Source: Aptenodytes patagonicus (lineage: Eukaryota; Chordata; Aves; Sphenisciformes; Spheniscidae). Taken from it: a stretch of 64,000 bases of DNA. Positions within the stretch are counted from its first letter, which is position 1. Every line of letters starts with the position of its first letter. The translations under genes were made by a program, and so were the position numbers. The notes under the pieces were generated by a model. That model ran no database searches. It saw only the letters and a list, made by a program, of their open reading frames with translations, and had not been told where the DNA came from. Positions 1 to 10,851 of the stretch are shown one piece after another. The stretch is taken from assembly GCF_965638725.1 (NCBI RefSeq), contig NC_134950.1, forward strand, positions 145,381,636-145,445,635, written 5' to 3'.

Positions 1-3000
1 CTATACGAAGTCACATAATTTGGTCCAACCTCTGCCTGCAGGGGTGGTTTGTCTCCCAGCTCCCAGTTGTCAATAACAATCCAGAACAGGCCCCGGGATC
101 TCTATGTGCCATATGTCATTGCTGCAGGGGAGTTACTGGAGGTGATAAAAAAAAGGTCACTCACAGTAAATACCTGCCATCTGCTTGGAAACTGTAACAG
201 TCTCGTGGTGATAGGAGCAATTGGAAATATTCCCACAGAGCAGTAAATTGTTACTCAGAACAGATGATTTATTATTTTACAAGTCATTTAGTTAACTGGC
301 TTTACTGAGACAAGAGGCAGATTTCTGTTGAGAACAATACCGGAAAGGAGAAGTAGAGCTGAGGGATCCATGAAGGCTGTCACTGTGTTTTTTTACTGAG
401 AATCAAAAGTGTTTTGTTCTTCATTTCTCATTAATAGTATTCTGCTTCTCCATTAGCTATGATGATAATGCACCCCAGAACATGGCTATTGCAGTAGCGT
501 GACCCAGAAACAAATTATTTCAAGACTGGCAGAAGCTGCTGTCATGGAGGCTGCGGCAGAAGCTGCTGTGCTGTGCTGACGGAGTTGAATTTAACAGACT
601 AAGTGGGATTTCCTTCCTTGTGTCTTCCCAAAGCTAGAATATATTTAGTCCTAGAGAGGAAATGGTTAATTACCTGCTTTTCAGAATCATCCTTGAAGCT
701 GTGTATATCCCTCAGCTACCCAGTGTTTAGGGATCTCTGAAGTACGCGATGCCCAGGAGAGGCAAAAGACTGATCCAGGCGAAGCAGAAGGGTTACCCGA
801 TGCTTGCGTTGACTTCATCAAGGAATGCCACTTTTCAGACCTTGCCAAGATTTGACTATTCCTTAAGAAAACCTTTCTTTGTTTTTTTTTCAAACATACT
901 TCCCCAGCCAGTGTACGTCAGTGGTTTTATAATGGTTTCTTTCAATTTGCAGCTTTCATACAGAAGTGTATTAATGTTGTTAGGGTTATCTGTCTATGCT
1001 GCACTGTTACGATACTGATAAAAAAGCAGAACTCAATTCTGATTCTTTTACAGACTGTGGCAAATATCCCACTATAGTCAGGGGGCACAGAGACCAGTCA
1101 GCTATTCTTACCATTAGTATCTGTTTACATGTATCAAAGGTTGTATTATCAGTGAAAATAAAAGCTAATTCTTCTAAGAAAGAAGAATTGGATAGGAGGA
1201 ACCACTGAATTGCTCTGCAAAGTAAAAAAGCGTGGTCCTGCCTATAAATAGTGCGCGAGGGGTTTTACTTTCATTTATGAAAAAGTCAAAGTTCACTACA
1301 TCTCTCTCCTTTCCCATCTGAAAAAAGGGAAGTCAATACCTATAACGGGCAAGCCCCCGTGAGAGGCTGGTGTTCTGGACCGTCCACAGAAGCATGCAGT
1401 CCGAGTGAGGCCAGCCAAACCAAAGCAGTGGTGATAGGTCTGCAGTTCCCAGAAATGCTTATTACAGGGTCAGCCGTCTCTTGGATACAGTAAAGCAAAT
1501 GGCTCGAGAACTGCAGAGCCTGTGGAGAAGCAGCCCAGCATCTAGCATTTAAAAAATGCCTTGATTCTTCAGAGTAGCCCCTGCCATGTAGGTGGGAGCA
1601 ACACTAATTCATGCTGAAGTGAATCTGTATTGCATTTCCCAAGTAAATATTACGCATGATGTTGGGCCTTCCTTAAAATGAGACTGCAAAAAGCTTACCG
1701 CTAAGAAATAAGTAGAGAAAATAAAACGTTTGACAAGTTTACTTTGTGAAATATGGACATTTGGTTAAAAGTGGACTAAGCTGAGGTCATGGTGTGATAG
1801 TCTACATTCTCTTGTCTAAGCCTTCACAAATAGAGAAAAAAACCCAGAGGCACACACAAAATGGCCTGTTTTGTGCTGCGTGCTGTTTGCCTACGCGTTC
1901 TTGAAGAATAAATCAGTCTCATGAAAAAAGACAGACAATAAATAGAAGTGTGCGTGTTAGAGGAAGGTCTAACATCAGCCTGAATTTCCTGATGAGAAGT
2001 AGAGTCTGAAACGTGCCAGTGTGCCGCCTCATGTGGCAGGGAATTTCACATTCAAACCCAGCTACGTCATCTTAATGCTTCCAGACAACCATAGGAAGGT
2101 GGAAATACTATTTGATTGCACTGTCTACAATGGGCATAACATTGACTTACCTATCTTTTTGCTGTGCCATTCTGTGTGAGGCACTTGTCAGCAGCTTTAC
2201 CGAACTTCAGGGATCGTACCAAAAAAATGTCTCCTGCTCATTCTGCATATTTTCTTCTTTTAGCTTCTGTCAATATTAGGTCTGTGCATTTTTGATTATG
2301 CGTGTAAGCCCTTAGGGAATTAGCAACATTAAAATGATTAGTTCTTTTGACTGGAAAAAGTAATTTAATAAGGCACATTTTGATTATTATATTCTCTACA
2401 TTAATTTCTATGCTTAGATCCCTGTAAAAATAGATTTTAACATGTGAAGATATAAAAAGCCTATGATCTGAAATGATCTATTAAAAATAGCATGGGAAAT
2501 ATTCTTATCATATTTAAATATATTGTTACCCTTCCCATTTTCCTGTGAAGATTACTCTAAAAATACTTAGCTGCTCAATTTTCTGAATGACGTGACTATT
2601 GGACAATATATGCCTCTTCTAATTATATTCAGAAACACAGCTTTCTTTCAGCACAAGGGCTTAGTCTTGAAAGAAATGTAAATGTTAAAATAGTAGAAGC
2701 CTACTAAAGTGGGGGGAAGGTTAAAGTTTATTTCAGCAATCATTTATGGAAAACCTTTTCTGAAGTTATCTAAGGCACACCCCACTCTATATTACACCTG
2801 TAGGATAGCTCCCCAAATAATTATTATACTGCAAAGTATTACAGTGAATGTTTATATATTTCAAGGCTAATTTGTTCACTTATAAATGTGCAGAGAAATT
2901 ACTTATGACAATAAGTTTGGCATTTAAGTAGAAAGGGTCAAATACGCCCCTGAAGAAGACCTGCTCCTTTACTTCACAGCTTTTCCAACTGTTTTCAGGT

Positions 3001-3279
3001 TTTTTTTCTTTTTATCGTACTGAAAAATGCATACACCTGTGCTTTTTCCCTAAACAGCAATTAGATCAATATTAAGTGGGTGTAGTCTGAGATAAACCTA
3101 GTACAGATCAAGTTATTGAACTGAAAGCCTTTTAATTGAAATGATTGAATCCAGTGTCAGCCAATCTAAAGGCTAGTCTAACTTAAAAATTCTAAGTTTA
3201 GAGATATGCTTCTATTTAAAGTTTAATTATATACTTTGATTTTAATTTTTCCACCGTGTTTCTTTTTTTTTCAATGCAG
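1..3279 (+). other. HEPACAM2: HEPACAM2 intron upstream of the membrane-proximal Ig exon
   Basis: No exon for the signal peptide, the V-type Ig domain or the first C2-type Ig domain of HEPACAM2 is recognisable here, so this is read as the 3' part of an intron whose 5' exon lies left of the window. The sequence is AT-rich and I see no repeat family in it. It ends in a polypyrimidine tract (3261-3272) followed by CAG at 3277-3279. The short open frames here have no recognisable domain content. Confidence 0.7.
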
Positions 3280-3576
3280 ATGGACCTTATGGACTTAGAG
3301 TTAAATCAGATAAAGGTCTGAATATAGGGGCGGTGTTTACAGTTGACATGGGGGAAGTTATACTGTTCAACTGCTCAGCAGATTCAAATCCACCAAATAC
3401 TTATTCGTGGATTCAAAGGGCTGACAATACCACTCATGTAATCAAATATGGACCCCATCTGGAAGTTGTATCTGATAAAGTGGCCCAGAAGACAATAGAT
3501 TACATGTGCCGTGCTTTCAACAACGTGACTGGAAAACGAGATGAAACTCACTTTACAGTCGTCGTTACTTCTGTAG
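3280..3576 (+). CDS. HEPACAM2: HEPACAM2 exon: membrane-proximal Ig-like C2 domain (partial gene)
   Basis: This 297-nt exon encodes about 99 residues of an Ig-like C2 domain. It begins by completing a Tyr codon and then reads GPYGLRVKSDKGL. The B-strand Cys (VILFNCSAD) and F-strand Cys (DYMCRAFN) form the expected Ig disulfide pair, with an SWI tryptophan motif between them. Three N-glycosylation sequons are visible (NCS, NTT, NVT), which fits an extracellular or lumenal domain. The acceptor is TTTTTTTTCAATGCAG and the donor is G|GTAAGA, leaving phase 1. From memory the residues match human HEPACAM2 closely (for example SADSxPPNTYSWI and THFTVxxTSVG). HEPACAM2, also called MIKI, is an Ig-superfamily type I membrane protein; the human protein is reported at Golgi and centrosome in mitosis. 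Other HEPACAM-family members are unlikely, because every downstream exon also matches HEPACAM2. Confidence 0.95.
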
Positions 3577-6500
3577 GTAAGAACATTAATTCATTGCTGT
3601 AACATCTGAGCAGAGTGTCAACCTCAGAAAAAGGAAATAATTCTTAGAGAGAGAATATATATCAGAAGTGAGGTCTTGCTAACAATGTAGTAAAGGGGAT
3701 TTTGGCCATTCAGTGGGATCCGGGTTTTACTCACAGTGTGACATAGCTTGGGACAAGACCCACTAAGATGCTGAAGTTTTGTGGGAGTTCGACACCAAAA
3801 TATATTTGGCCATTTGGAACTTTATCCCTTGAGTAGAAAAACTTCCTTGGTAGGCAAACTTCATCATGACCAAGTAAAGTGGCAGAATTATATCTCTTAC
3901 TCTGTTTCTTACTTTTTGCCTTTAAAAATGATGAAGATGAATGGAGAGAATGATGCGGAAATCTGCTGAATGCCAAGGTGGGCCTTTCCTCCCAAGGGCA
4001 GGTTTTGTCCAAGGCTCATTGTCCCACAGCTTTCAGGAGCTGTGAGCCCTGGGGCCACCAGGAGACCGGTAGATGGGATAGTTTTGAGCATACATCACTG
4101 ACTAAAATAACCAGGCACAGACTCACAGCAATGAAGGTCTTTAATATTTTTCCAGTGTGGTTAGGTATTATAAGAGCCTTAGTTTAGTGTATGATAATAA
4201 TGCAAGCTGTGATGATGAATGGTTTTATTAGAATTTGTTCATAAAAATTATTTCACTGCCATATTTATGAATCTATTGATTGACTGCTAGGTTCTGCTGA
4301 ACGCACACCTTTATTTCCCATACATTGTAACCTCAGTTCCTGTACCAGATTGCGTTAAACAGCAACAAAGCAGTTTTTCAGAAAAGCTCCAGAAGCATAC
4401 AGCGAAGAACAAGATATTGAGGAAGTCTGTTATCTCTTACTAATACAGATAGATACAAGTTTTTTCAGATAAGGAATGTATGCTATTAATGTTCAACAAG
4501 ATAGAATAGATTTCCTTTTAGAAAATTTAACAAAGCAATTTTGCTTGTGCAGAATGAAGAGCTCAGCTATTTGTTAGATAAACAAGGAGAGCAGATGTCC
4601 GTTGTTCAGGCTGACTTACGGATTCATCACAAATCCATGGCTTTCAGTATGCTGGAAGGAAGATGGGTTGCAATTTTACAGTGAGAATACTGCACTTTAA
4701 AACTAAACATTGTGGTTAGTGGTGAAAGAAAATGCAACCAGAGCTATGTGTCAGTAGAAATAGACATGACGTTTCTCCAGGAAGTTCATGTAAGCTATGA
4801 TACATATGTGAACATTCATCAATAAGTGTTAAGAAATTCAGCTGAGATTTCCTTTCAAAGGCCGAAAAGAAGGGAAAACTCCACAGCTTCGTGTTTAGTT
4901 GCACTTAAAAACATACATTTCCTAATTACAAATATTTTGCCTAAATAAAGCTTTTTAAAACATTTTATCCTGCATATTTACGAATTAAAAAATGTCAGTT
5001 TCCCCCTCAATAGCCATTTTCTTCTTGATGAGTATTTATTCAGATAGCACTAAATCCAGATGTCGAGCCTACACTTTGCAATGCAGCACTGATTGACTCT
5101 AAGAGGTATGAATTCACACACGAGGCTAAACCTCAGAGATCCTGCTCAGGCTACATTCTGTTTGGAACTGATTAAACGTACTAAGCAAAGACTATGAATA
5201 TTATTCCATTTCCCTTCTCCCTGTCCCCATAATCCTAGGTACAGAGCCTGGACTGTGCCTCTCAAAATACTGGAAACCCCATTTTCAGCAGCGACAGGAA
5301 CTTCGATGTTTCAGAAGACCTTACACAACTTCCCTACCTAAGGAACTGGAACTTACCTATATGGCGCTATAAACAGCTGCCTAATTAATGCTAAAAATCA
5401 TCAAGAAAACAATTATATCAATAAGTTGCAATTACATCAATCATTGCACTAAGCTGTTACCCAGTTTTAGCTAAGACTAGTTAGATTTTAAAATAAGAGG
5501 ATGTATCTCATTAAATACACAAGTCATTGCTCAGTTCTCAAGTTGAGTCAACTTGAGTGTGTTAAATGTGTGTAAAGAGCACGTCTTTGTTTTCTGCACT
5601 GGTATGCCTGTGGAGATAAGATTTATTGAGTCTAAATTTGAAATTACTCATTTTAAAGAACATTTTTAAGGACTCAGCTGATTCTCCAGCGTTTGGGTTT
5701 TTTTTCTGAGGAAAGCAGTACATTGAAGGAGTATGAAAGAAATTTGGTGAAACTGCAGTGATTTATTTTCCCATATCTTCGGGACTCATCTGGTTTGAAA
5801 TCCACATATTTAATCTTTGTGATAACCGCTACACACACAGCCAGCACAATGCCAGTGAATTACATGGAGGTGTAAGTAGATGTAAGTAACACTGTCTGTC
5901 TGCACAGGAGTTCATAAATGTACTGGAAACACATCCAGCTAAATAATACACATTTGAATCGTACTCATAAAGCTGGCACTGACAAATATGCAGCATTAAT
6001 TTATCTGTATGGATTGTGACACGGCCTTTAATTACATGAATTCTGCGTGATTCAGAGCAAAGGAGGAATTTAAGGGTGCGCAAACAACTATGTCTGGCAT
6101 TTCCTAACTTTCACATTCCTGTCTTTGCAATTTCTATCCAAATATTTTCAACATGGTTTTGTGTATGCAATTATATACATATTGTATTTGTGTTTTATCA
6201 GCAAATCCTGCTGGAAAACTGCTGCTAACACGTCTCAGCAAAAGATCTGAGCAAAGGAAAGAAATACTTTGGATATATTTAGACATGACTACAAACATAA
6301 TTTATTGGCTTCTGATGGGAGTTGATAAACAACCAGACTGTCAGTGATCTGAAAATCTTTAGAAAAAATACAATAGTATCAGTATTATCCCTTTCTACTC
6401 TACAGCTCCTACAGCTAGGAGGATTTCCCTCCCATCTAGCACAAACTGCTCACCTAATTGTCACCTGATTTCTTGGTAGTTCAGTGTCTCTGTGCCTAAA

Positions 6501-6801
6501 ATTAGAATATTCATCTACTTTTTGTGATGCTGTAATTCGTGGATTACGTTTACTGACCTTCCTTTAGCTTTAGGTACCAATCTGTTTTGGATTCATTTCT
6601 GATATGCATATCATTGCTTTTCTAGTCAGGAGATTTGTGGGGAAAAAGAAATATTACCAATTCACAAGAACCCAAATTTTGTATCTGTTTTGTATCTCTA
6701 TGCAGGTTTACTAGCTTCAGGTGAATTTCAAAAGATGCATTTTTTCATTCTCATAATACAGAACGAGAGACTAAATACAGTACTCATCTTCTTTGTCACA
6801 G
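3577..6801 (+). other. HEPACAM2: HEPACAM2 intron (3.2 kb)
   Basis: This phase-1 intron is bounded by GTAAGA at 3577 and by TTTGTCACAG ending at 6801. It is AT-rich. I recognise no repeat family, RNA gene or alternative exon in it. Confidence 0.85.
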
Positions 6802-6927
6802 GATTGGAAAAGCTTGCCCAAAAAGGAAAATCTTTGTCATCTCTTGCAGTAATAACGGGAATTTCATTATTTTTGATCCTAGCTATGGTCTTTTTATTCA
6901 TATGGAAAAGATATCAGCCACATAAAG
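6802..6927 (+). CDS. HEPACAM2: HEPACAM2 exon: stalk, transmembrane helix and stop-transfer
   Basis: The 126-nt exon completes a Gly codon with the previous exon and reads LEKLAQKGKSLSS. A hydrophobic span of about 21 residues follows (AVITGISLFLILAMVFLFIW), then a basic KRYQPHK stop-transfer sequence, so this is the single transmembrane helix of a type I protein. The acceptor is TTTGTCACAG at 6801 and the donor AAAG|GTACGT starts at 6928; both flanking introns are phase 1. The frame joins exactly to the Ig exon before it and the microexon after it. The short stalk and helix match human HEPACAM2 almost residue for residue from memory. The open frame extends about 110 nt upstream of the acceptor, but that part is intronic. 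Confidence 0.95.
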
Positions 6928-7009
6928 GTACGTAAAAGTTAAGCACGCTCCAGCTCTTCTTTTGGACCATCAGAGCAAAAAGAATGATTTTTCTTTTTCT
7001 TCTTTTCAG

Positions 7010-7034
7010 TGATACAACAGAAGCTGCAGAGCAG
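7010..7034 (+). CDS. HEPACAM2: HEPACAM2 25-nt microexon (cytoplasmic juxtamembrane)
   Basis: This very small exon lies after an 82-bp intron. It follows CTTCTTTTCAG and ends before GTACAA at 7035. It completes a Val codon, then encodes IQQKLQS and two bases of Arg (VIQQKLQSR when spliced). It is too short to find by open-frame length. It is supported by continuity of phase (1 in, 2 out) and by the match to the KVIKQKLEGR segment expected after the transmembrane helix in mammalian HEPACAM2. The donor is less canonical (AG|GTACAA), so skipping is conceivable. Because 25 is not a multiple of three, skipping would shift the frame of the tail. Confidence 0.9.
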
Positions 7035-7157
7035 GTACAAAAATAAATCATTCTTAGGTCTTGAAGTCCTTTCCATCAAAAGAATTGCATTTTATCATAT
7101 TAATTTTCCTTCCTTGGCTTATGACATCAAACTGAAAAACATGTTTATGTTTTCTAG

Positions 7158-7195
7158 GCCAGAGGCTGATTACAGGAAGGCACAGGCATTTTCAG
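7158..7195 (+). CDS. HEPACAM2: HEPACAM2 38-nt cytoplasmic exon
   Basis: This exon follows a 123-bp intron. It begins after TTTATGTTTTCTAG and ends before GTAATG at 7196. When spliced it reads (R)PEADYRKAQAFS(G). Phase is 2 in and 1 out, exactly compatible with both neighbours. It corresponds to the PETEYRKAQTFSGH segment I remember from human HEPACAM2, with Tyr in the DYRKAQ context conserved. The open frame running across both this intron and the previous one is retained-intron sequence. Confidence 0.92.
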
Positions 7196-8530
7196 GTAAT
7201 GCTAATGAAAGAAATGTGAGCGTAAGGTCAAAATCCATTCCTGCAAAAAATTACCATCTCCACATACAAAAAGAAAGAAGGAAAGGAAGGGAAGTGTGTT
7301 TTTAACTTGGGTTGCACACCTACCTCTATGTTAGCTTACTTAAGATAAAACCAAAATGACAACAGGTCAGTGTGGGTTTAGCTCATGCCTGGAGTTCACA
7401 GCAGTATGTACCTGTTGGCTTGAATTCTAGCTGTTAATCCCGGTTAGAATCACCTGTATTCTGCTGTTCTCACCAATATGAAATAAATAGTGTTATTATG
7501 GGATAGCAGTGAGAGGTGATACACCATGGGAGGATCACACTTCTAAATGTTCATGGCACCAATCAGTACCAAAATCGTGAGATGTTAGTATGACATTACA
7601 GTATATATATTTTAGCCTCCACCACGTTCTGTACTACCTTTCTCTGTGTCATCAGGACCCAGTGTGTTTTTGTGACTGCCTCTTTTCCCTCCACAATCCT
7701 TCCCGCATCATCCTGGAGACCAGCCATCCTTTGGAAGGGTAGCACTTTTGTTCCCATCCCTTTCTACCAAAGCATCAGAGCAGACCCTTATGGCCTGCTA
7801 CATGTGAGAGGATAGAGAATTATATGAAGCTTAGGAAGGTAAGAAATTCACTTGAGCACAGAGAGTCCTTCACCCCAGCAAGTGGTATCAGAGGAGAGAA
7901 TCTCAGCACTGTCTTTAGTGCTGCAGCCTTTGCTGTGGAGTGATGCAGTGATGTCCAAGAGACAACCAAAACTCTCAGATCTCCTGGACAGCGGGAGGGT
8001 AGAGAAAGAGACTCCCACCCTCACTACAAGTTGTATCTGAAGTCCCAGATGCAATCTGTCAAATGGTTTAACAATGTGGCACCTACTAGTATCATGTTCC
8101 CTTTTTTTATTCTCAGCATTATAAAAGACGCAGGTGGTACTGCCTCACTACAGTGTAGATGTGCTGAGCTTATGGACTGGGCCCCTTTTCTATGGGAAAT
8201 GAAAGTAAATCAGTCTGTTTAGCCTTCCAGCAAAGAGAGTCCCAATGGCTTTACCAAAACTGTTGCTGAGGTTAGTGAGAGGCTCCTCGCTTGGTCTGAG
8301 GTGTTGGAGATAGCCAAGCACTGTGCACACCGGCTGTGCAGCTGCCCTGCCTCGCTCCACGCCAGCTTAGGAATTTGACAGGGAAGTGGTTTAAAGCAGA
8401 TCAAACAACCAATATTCAGATGTTTTAAAAATTAAGCCAAATGACTTTGCCCATCGTTATGTAAGCTGTCTTTTCCAGATTCATACTACATCTCGGTACC
8501 TTTTTTCATGTTTGTTTGTTCTAACTTTAG
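7196..8530 (+). other. HEPACAM2: HEPACAM2 intron (1.3 kb)
   Basis: This phase-1 intron is bounded by GTAATG and TTCTAACTTTAG. Overlapping short open frames at about 7850-8400 on both strands show no known domain and no splice logic. No repeat family is recognised. Confidence 0.85.
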
Positions 8531-8604
8531 GACATGAAAGTGCTTTGGATGATTTTGGGATATATGAATTTGTCGCTATTCCTGATCTTGCCAGTGGTTC
8601 TAGG
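8531..8604 (+). CDS. HEPACAM2: HEPACAM2 74-nt cytoplasmic exon with YEFV motif
   Basis: The exon lies between CTAACTTTAG and GTATGT. It encodes (G)HESALDDFGIYEFVAIPDLA and then SGSR, ending in phase 0. The acidic stretch and the GIYEFVA tyrosine motif (Tyr codon 8563-8565) match the mammalian tail closely. A tyrosine followed by an acidic residue and a hydrophobic residue at +3 is a plausible SH2-type docking site, but that role is inferred. The exon has no long open frame of its own and was identified by homology and splice phase. Confidence 0.93.
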
Positions 8605-10554
8605 GTATGTGGTTTTACATCATAAACTGATGGTTTCTTTTCTATTTCTTAAGGTGTACTAAACATCTGTAGTAGAATCCTTCTGTCAGTTTGCTCCTGT
8701 TGCTTTTTACAGATGTCTATATGACACCATATTCATGACACCATATTCACTGCTGTTGTTTACCCAGTACTTGCTCTTTCTTTACTGTGTTACTAGTCCA
8801 GTACTTGTATTAACATGGTGCAGTAAGGAACTAACCAAGCTCTAAAGGGAGCAATCTCAGTTCAGTCACCCTATATTAAAAGAATATTAGTAGTGTTGGG
8901 TAGATGGGTAGCACTGAATCCTTTGTGTCACAGAAGCAAATTAATTCTTGTGATGCCATTTTCTCCCTTGGCCCTAATATTGCTGCTCACGCAACATACA
9001 ACTTCGGCAGTGCAGGAAAGCCTCAGGGGGGTATTTAAAGTTTTCATTGTAAAAATATGCAAACTAAATCTCAGCCATATTTCACAAGAATTATTTTGTT
9101 AGCGTCATGTATTGTGGGGGAGGACTTAAGCGCAGGGATTTTGCTAGCAGAAAAAATCCTACTACATATGCTACTTTTCTGCATTGTGGCTTTGCTGACA
9201 TTACTGTATAGCGGTTGGAGATCATTCTGATGTGGTGTAAAAGGACAAAGAAAAAGTGAGAAATAGGGCCACAAAATTTAGGGACAACAGACTGAAACTG
9301 GGAGGAAGTAGACGAAGCACTTTCCCTTTGCTAGGGAAAATCTCTGGCGATACAGTCTTGTACCCTTGGAGAGCATCAGTATGGTCAGGTAAGGGAGAGC
9401 TCTTAAAACTTTATCACACAGGGTCACATCAACAGTCACACCTATTTTGTTGTTATGATTAGTTCTCATAATACATAATGCATTCCCAAAAAATAGTCAT
9501 AGATTAATAAACCCTTTTCTCTGCTGGGGTTAGATGATTGAAATAGACATTTCTAGGGCTAGAGTGCTATCCTAAAGGTTAGTGGAGAGGACAGACTTTT
9601 ACAGCAGCAGAGATAAAAGGCTTTTAGAAAACAGAGGAGCCGAACTGTATCTGTGAAAGTTTGTGACCGTAGGAGCCTTATTAAGTACAGAGACCAGGTT
9701 CTAAATCATCACAGCCTTAGGCACACTACGATATCCCTTAGGCCGATCATATCACAAAGTCACATTCTTGCAGAATCGGGGCCGTAGTAGGTCAGGAGGG
9801 AGAGAAAGGTGACAAGGACAACAGAATGGATGTACAAGCAATGAAATTTATTCTAATTTCCAGTAAAATTTCAAGAAACAGGAGAAACTCCACTCGCTTA
9901 TGGTCAGTTACTCAGATTTATGGCATTGCAGATAAAGTCAGCATTTGATCCACTGATTCATTGTAGTTAGTTAGCAGAAAAAGGGAAAAATAAGAAAGTG
10001 AAGATAATGAAGAACTGGAGGTTGGGTAGAGGCAGAAAGACTGAGAATTCCTTATGGATGGGGAGTCTAGGTGTTGTGTTGACGTAAGAGCAGATTTGTA
10101 TACTTAACATATTGAACAATTTCATTATTACTTCATTTATGGAAATTCCTTGCAGTTTCCTCCCTTTGACATGCTGGTGGGAGTTTTATGCTGAACCCCT
10201 TCCCTGACTATTTTCTCCTTTTTTACTATCTATTCTCCTGCTTCTCTCTTTATTAAATGTTCCTTCCTTGACTTGTGGTACACTAATATAAAATACTTGC
10301 TGTATTAAATGCAAGAGCTGCATCCTAAATCTTCTAAGATCCTAACTGAATTTAAAACTATTGCTTGCCTTACTATAAATGTGATAAAAACTTCCTCAAA
10401 TGAAATGTAAACTAATAGAGATGAACTGTTAAATCCACATGCAAACCATTGATAGGGAAAAGTTAAAAACCCAAGACGTTACATTATCAGTTTAACTTCT
10501 GTTGAATCTTTTCCCGTTTGTGCTTACAGTAGGAATACTCTTTGCTACTTTTAG
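8605..10554 (+). other. HEPACAM2: HEPACAM2 intron (1.95 kb)
   Basis: This phase-0 intron is bounded by GTATGT and TTTGCTACTTTTAG. I see no recognised repeat, RNA gene or extra exon in it. Confidence 0.85.
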
Positions 10555-10671
10555 GTTTCAAGACAATCTGTTCCTGGCTCTGACTGTGTCCCAGGCCAGG
10601 ATGTGCTTAGTACGGTTTATGAAGTTATTCAGCATATTCCTGAGCAGCTGCAACAAGACCATCAACAGTAA
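10555..10671 (+). CDS. HEPACAM2: HEPACAM2 C-terminal coding exon (stop overlaps a splice donor)
   Basis: The exon starts after TTGCTACTTTTAG and reads VSRQSVPGSDCVPGQD, then LSTVYEVIQHIPEQ, then LQQDHQQ. The TAA at 10669-10671 directly follows. The end matches the human tail, which I recall as STVYEVIQHIPAQQQDHPE-stop. The last bases CA|GTAAGT also form a near-consensus donor: the exon may end at 10667 and splice to a 3' exon at 14002, giving Gln-Cys-Ile-stop in place of Gln-stop. The TVYEVI sequence fits the TxYxx(V/I) immunoreceptor switch-motif pattern. Coordinates here assume the in-exon stop. Confidence 0.9.
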   Translation, partial: VSRQSVPGSDCVPGQDVLSTVYEVIQHIPEQLQQDHQQ

Positions 10672-10809
10672 GTTAAAGCCTGTGTGCACTCATGTGGTAG
10701 CTCAAAGACAAACACTTCTGCATCCAGAACAATTTACATTTTGGTAGCTGGTGTGTGATTCCAGTGAGAGGGGTAAGGAAGGAAAACGGGTGTAAGCTAC
10801 ATCTTACCG

Positions 10810-10851
10810 TTTCCTATCCAGTCCCTCACTTTTCCTATCCAGTCCCTCACT
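10810..10851 (+). repeat. 21-bp direct tandem duplication (2 copies)
   Basis: Two adjacent identical copies, 10810-10830 and 10831-10851, of a pyrimidine-rich unit beginning TTTCCTATCCAG. A further partial copy (TTTCCT) follows. It looks like a simple replication-slippage duplication. Confidence 0.9.

Noticed and set aside
49..246. 65-codon frame at the left edge as a possible HEPACAM2 Ig exon
   Set aside because: It has no Ig cysteines or tryptophan, no matching splice sites, and no resemblance to the expected V or C2 domain.
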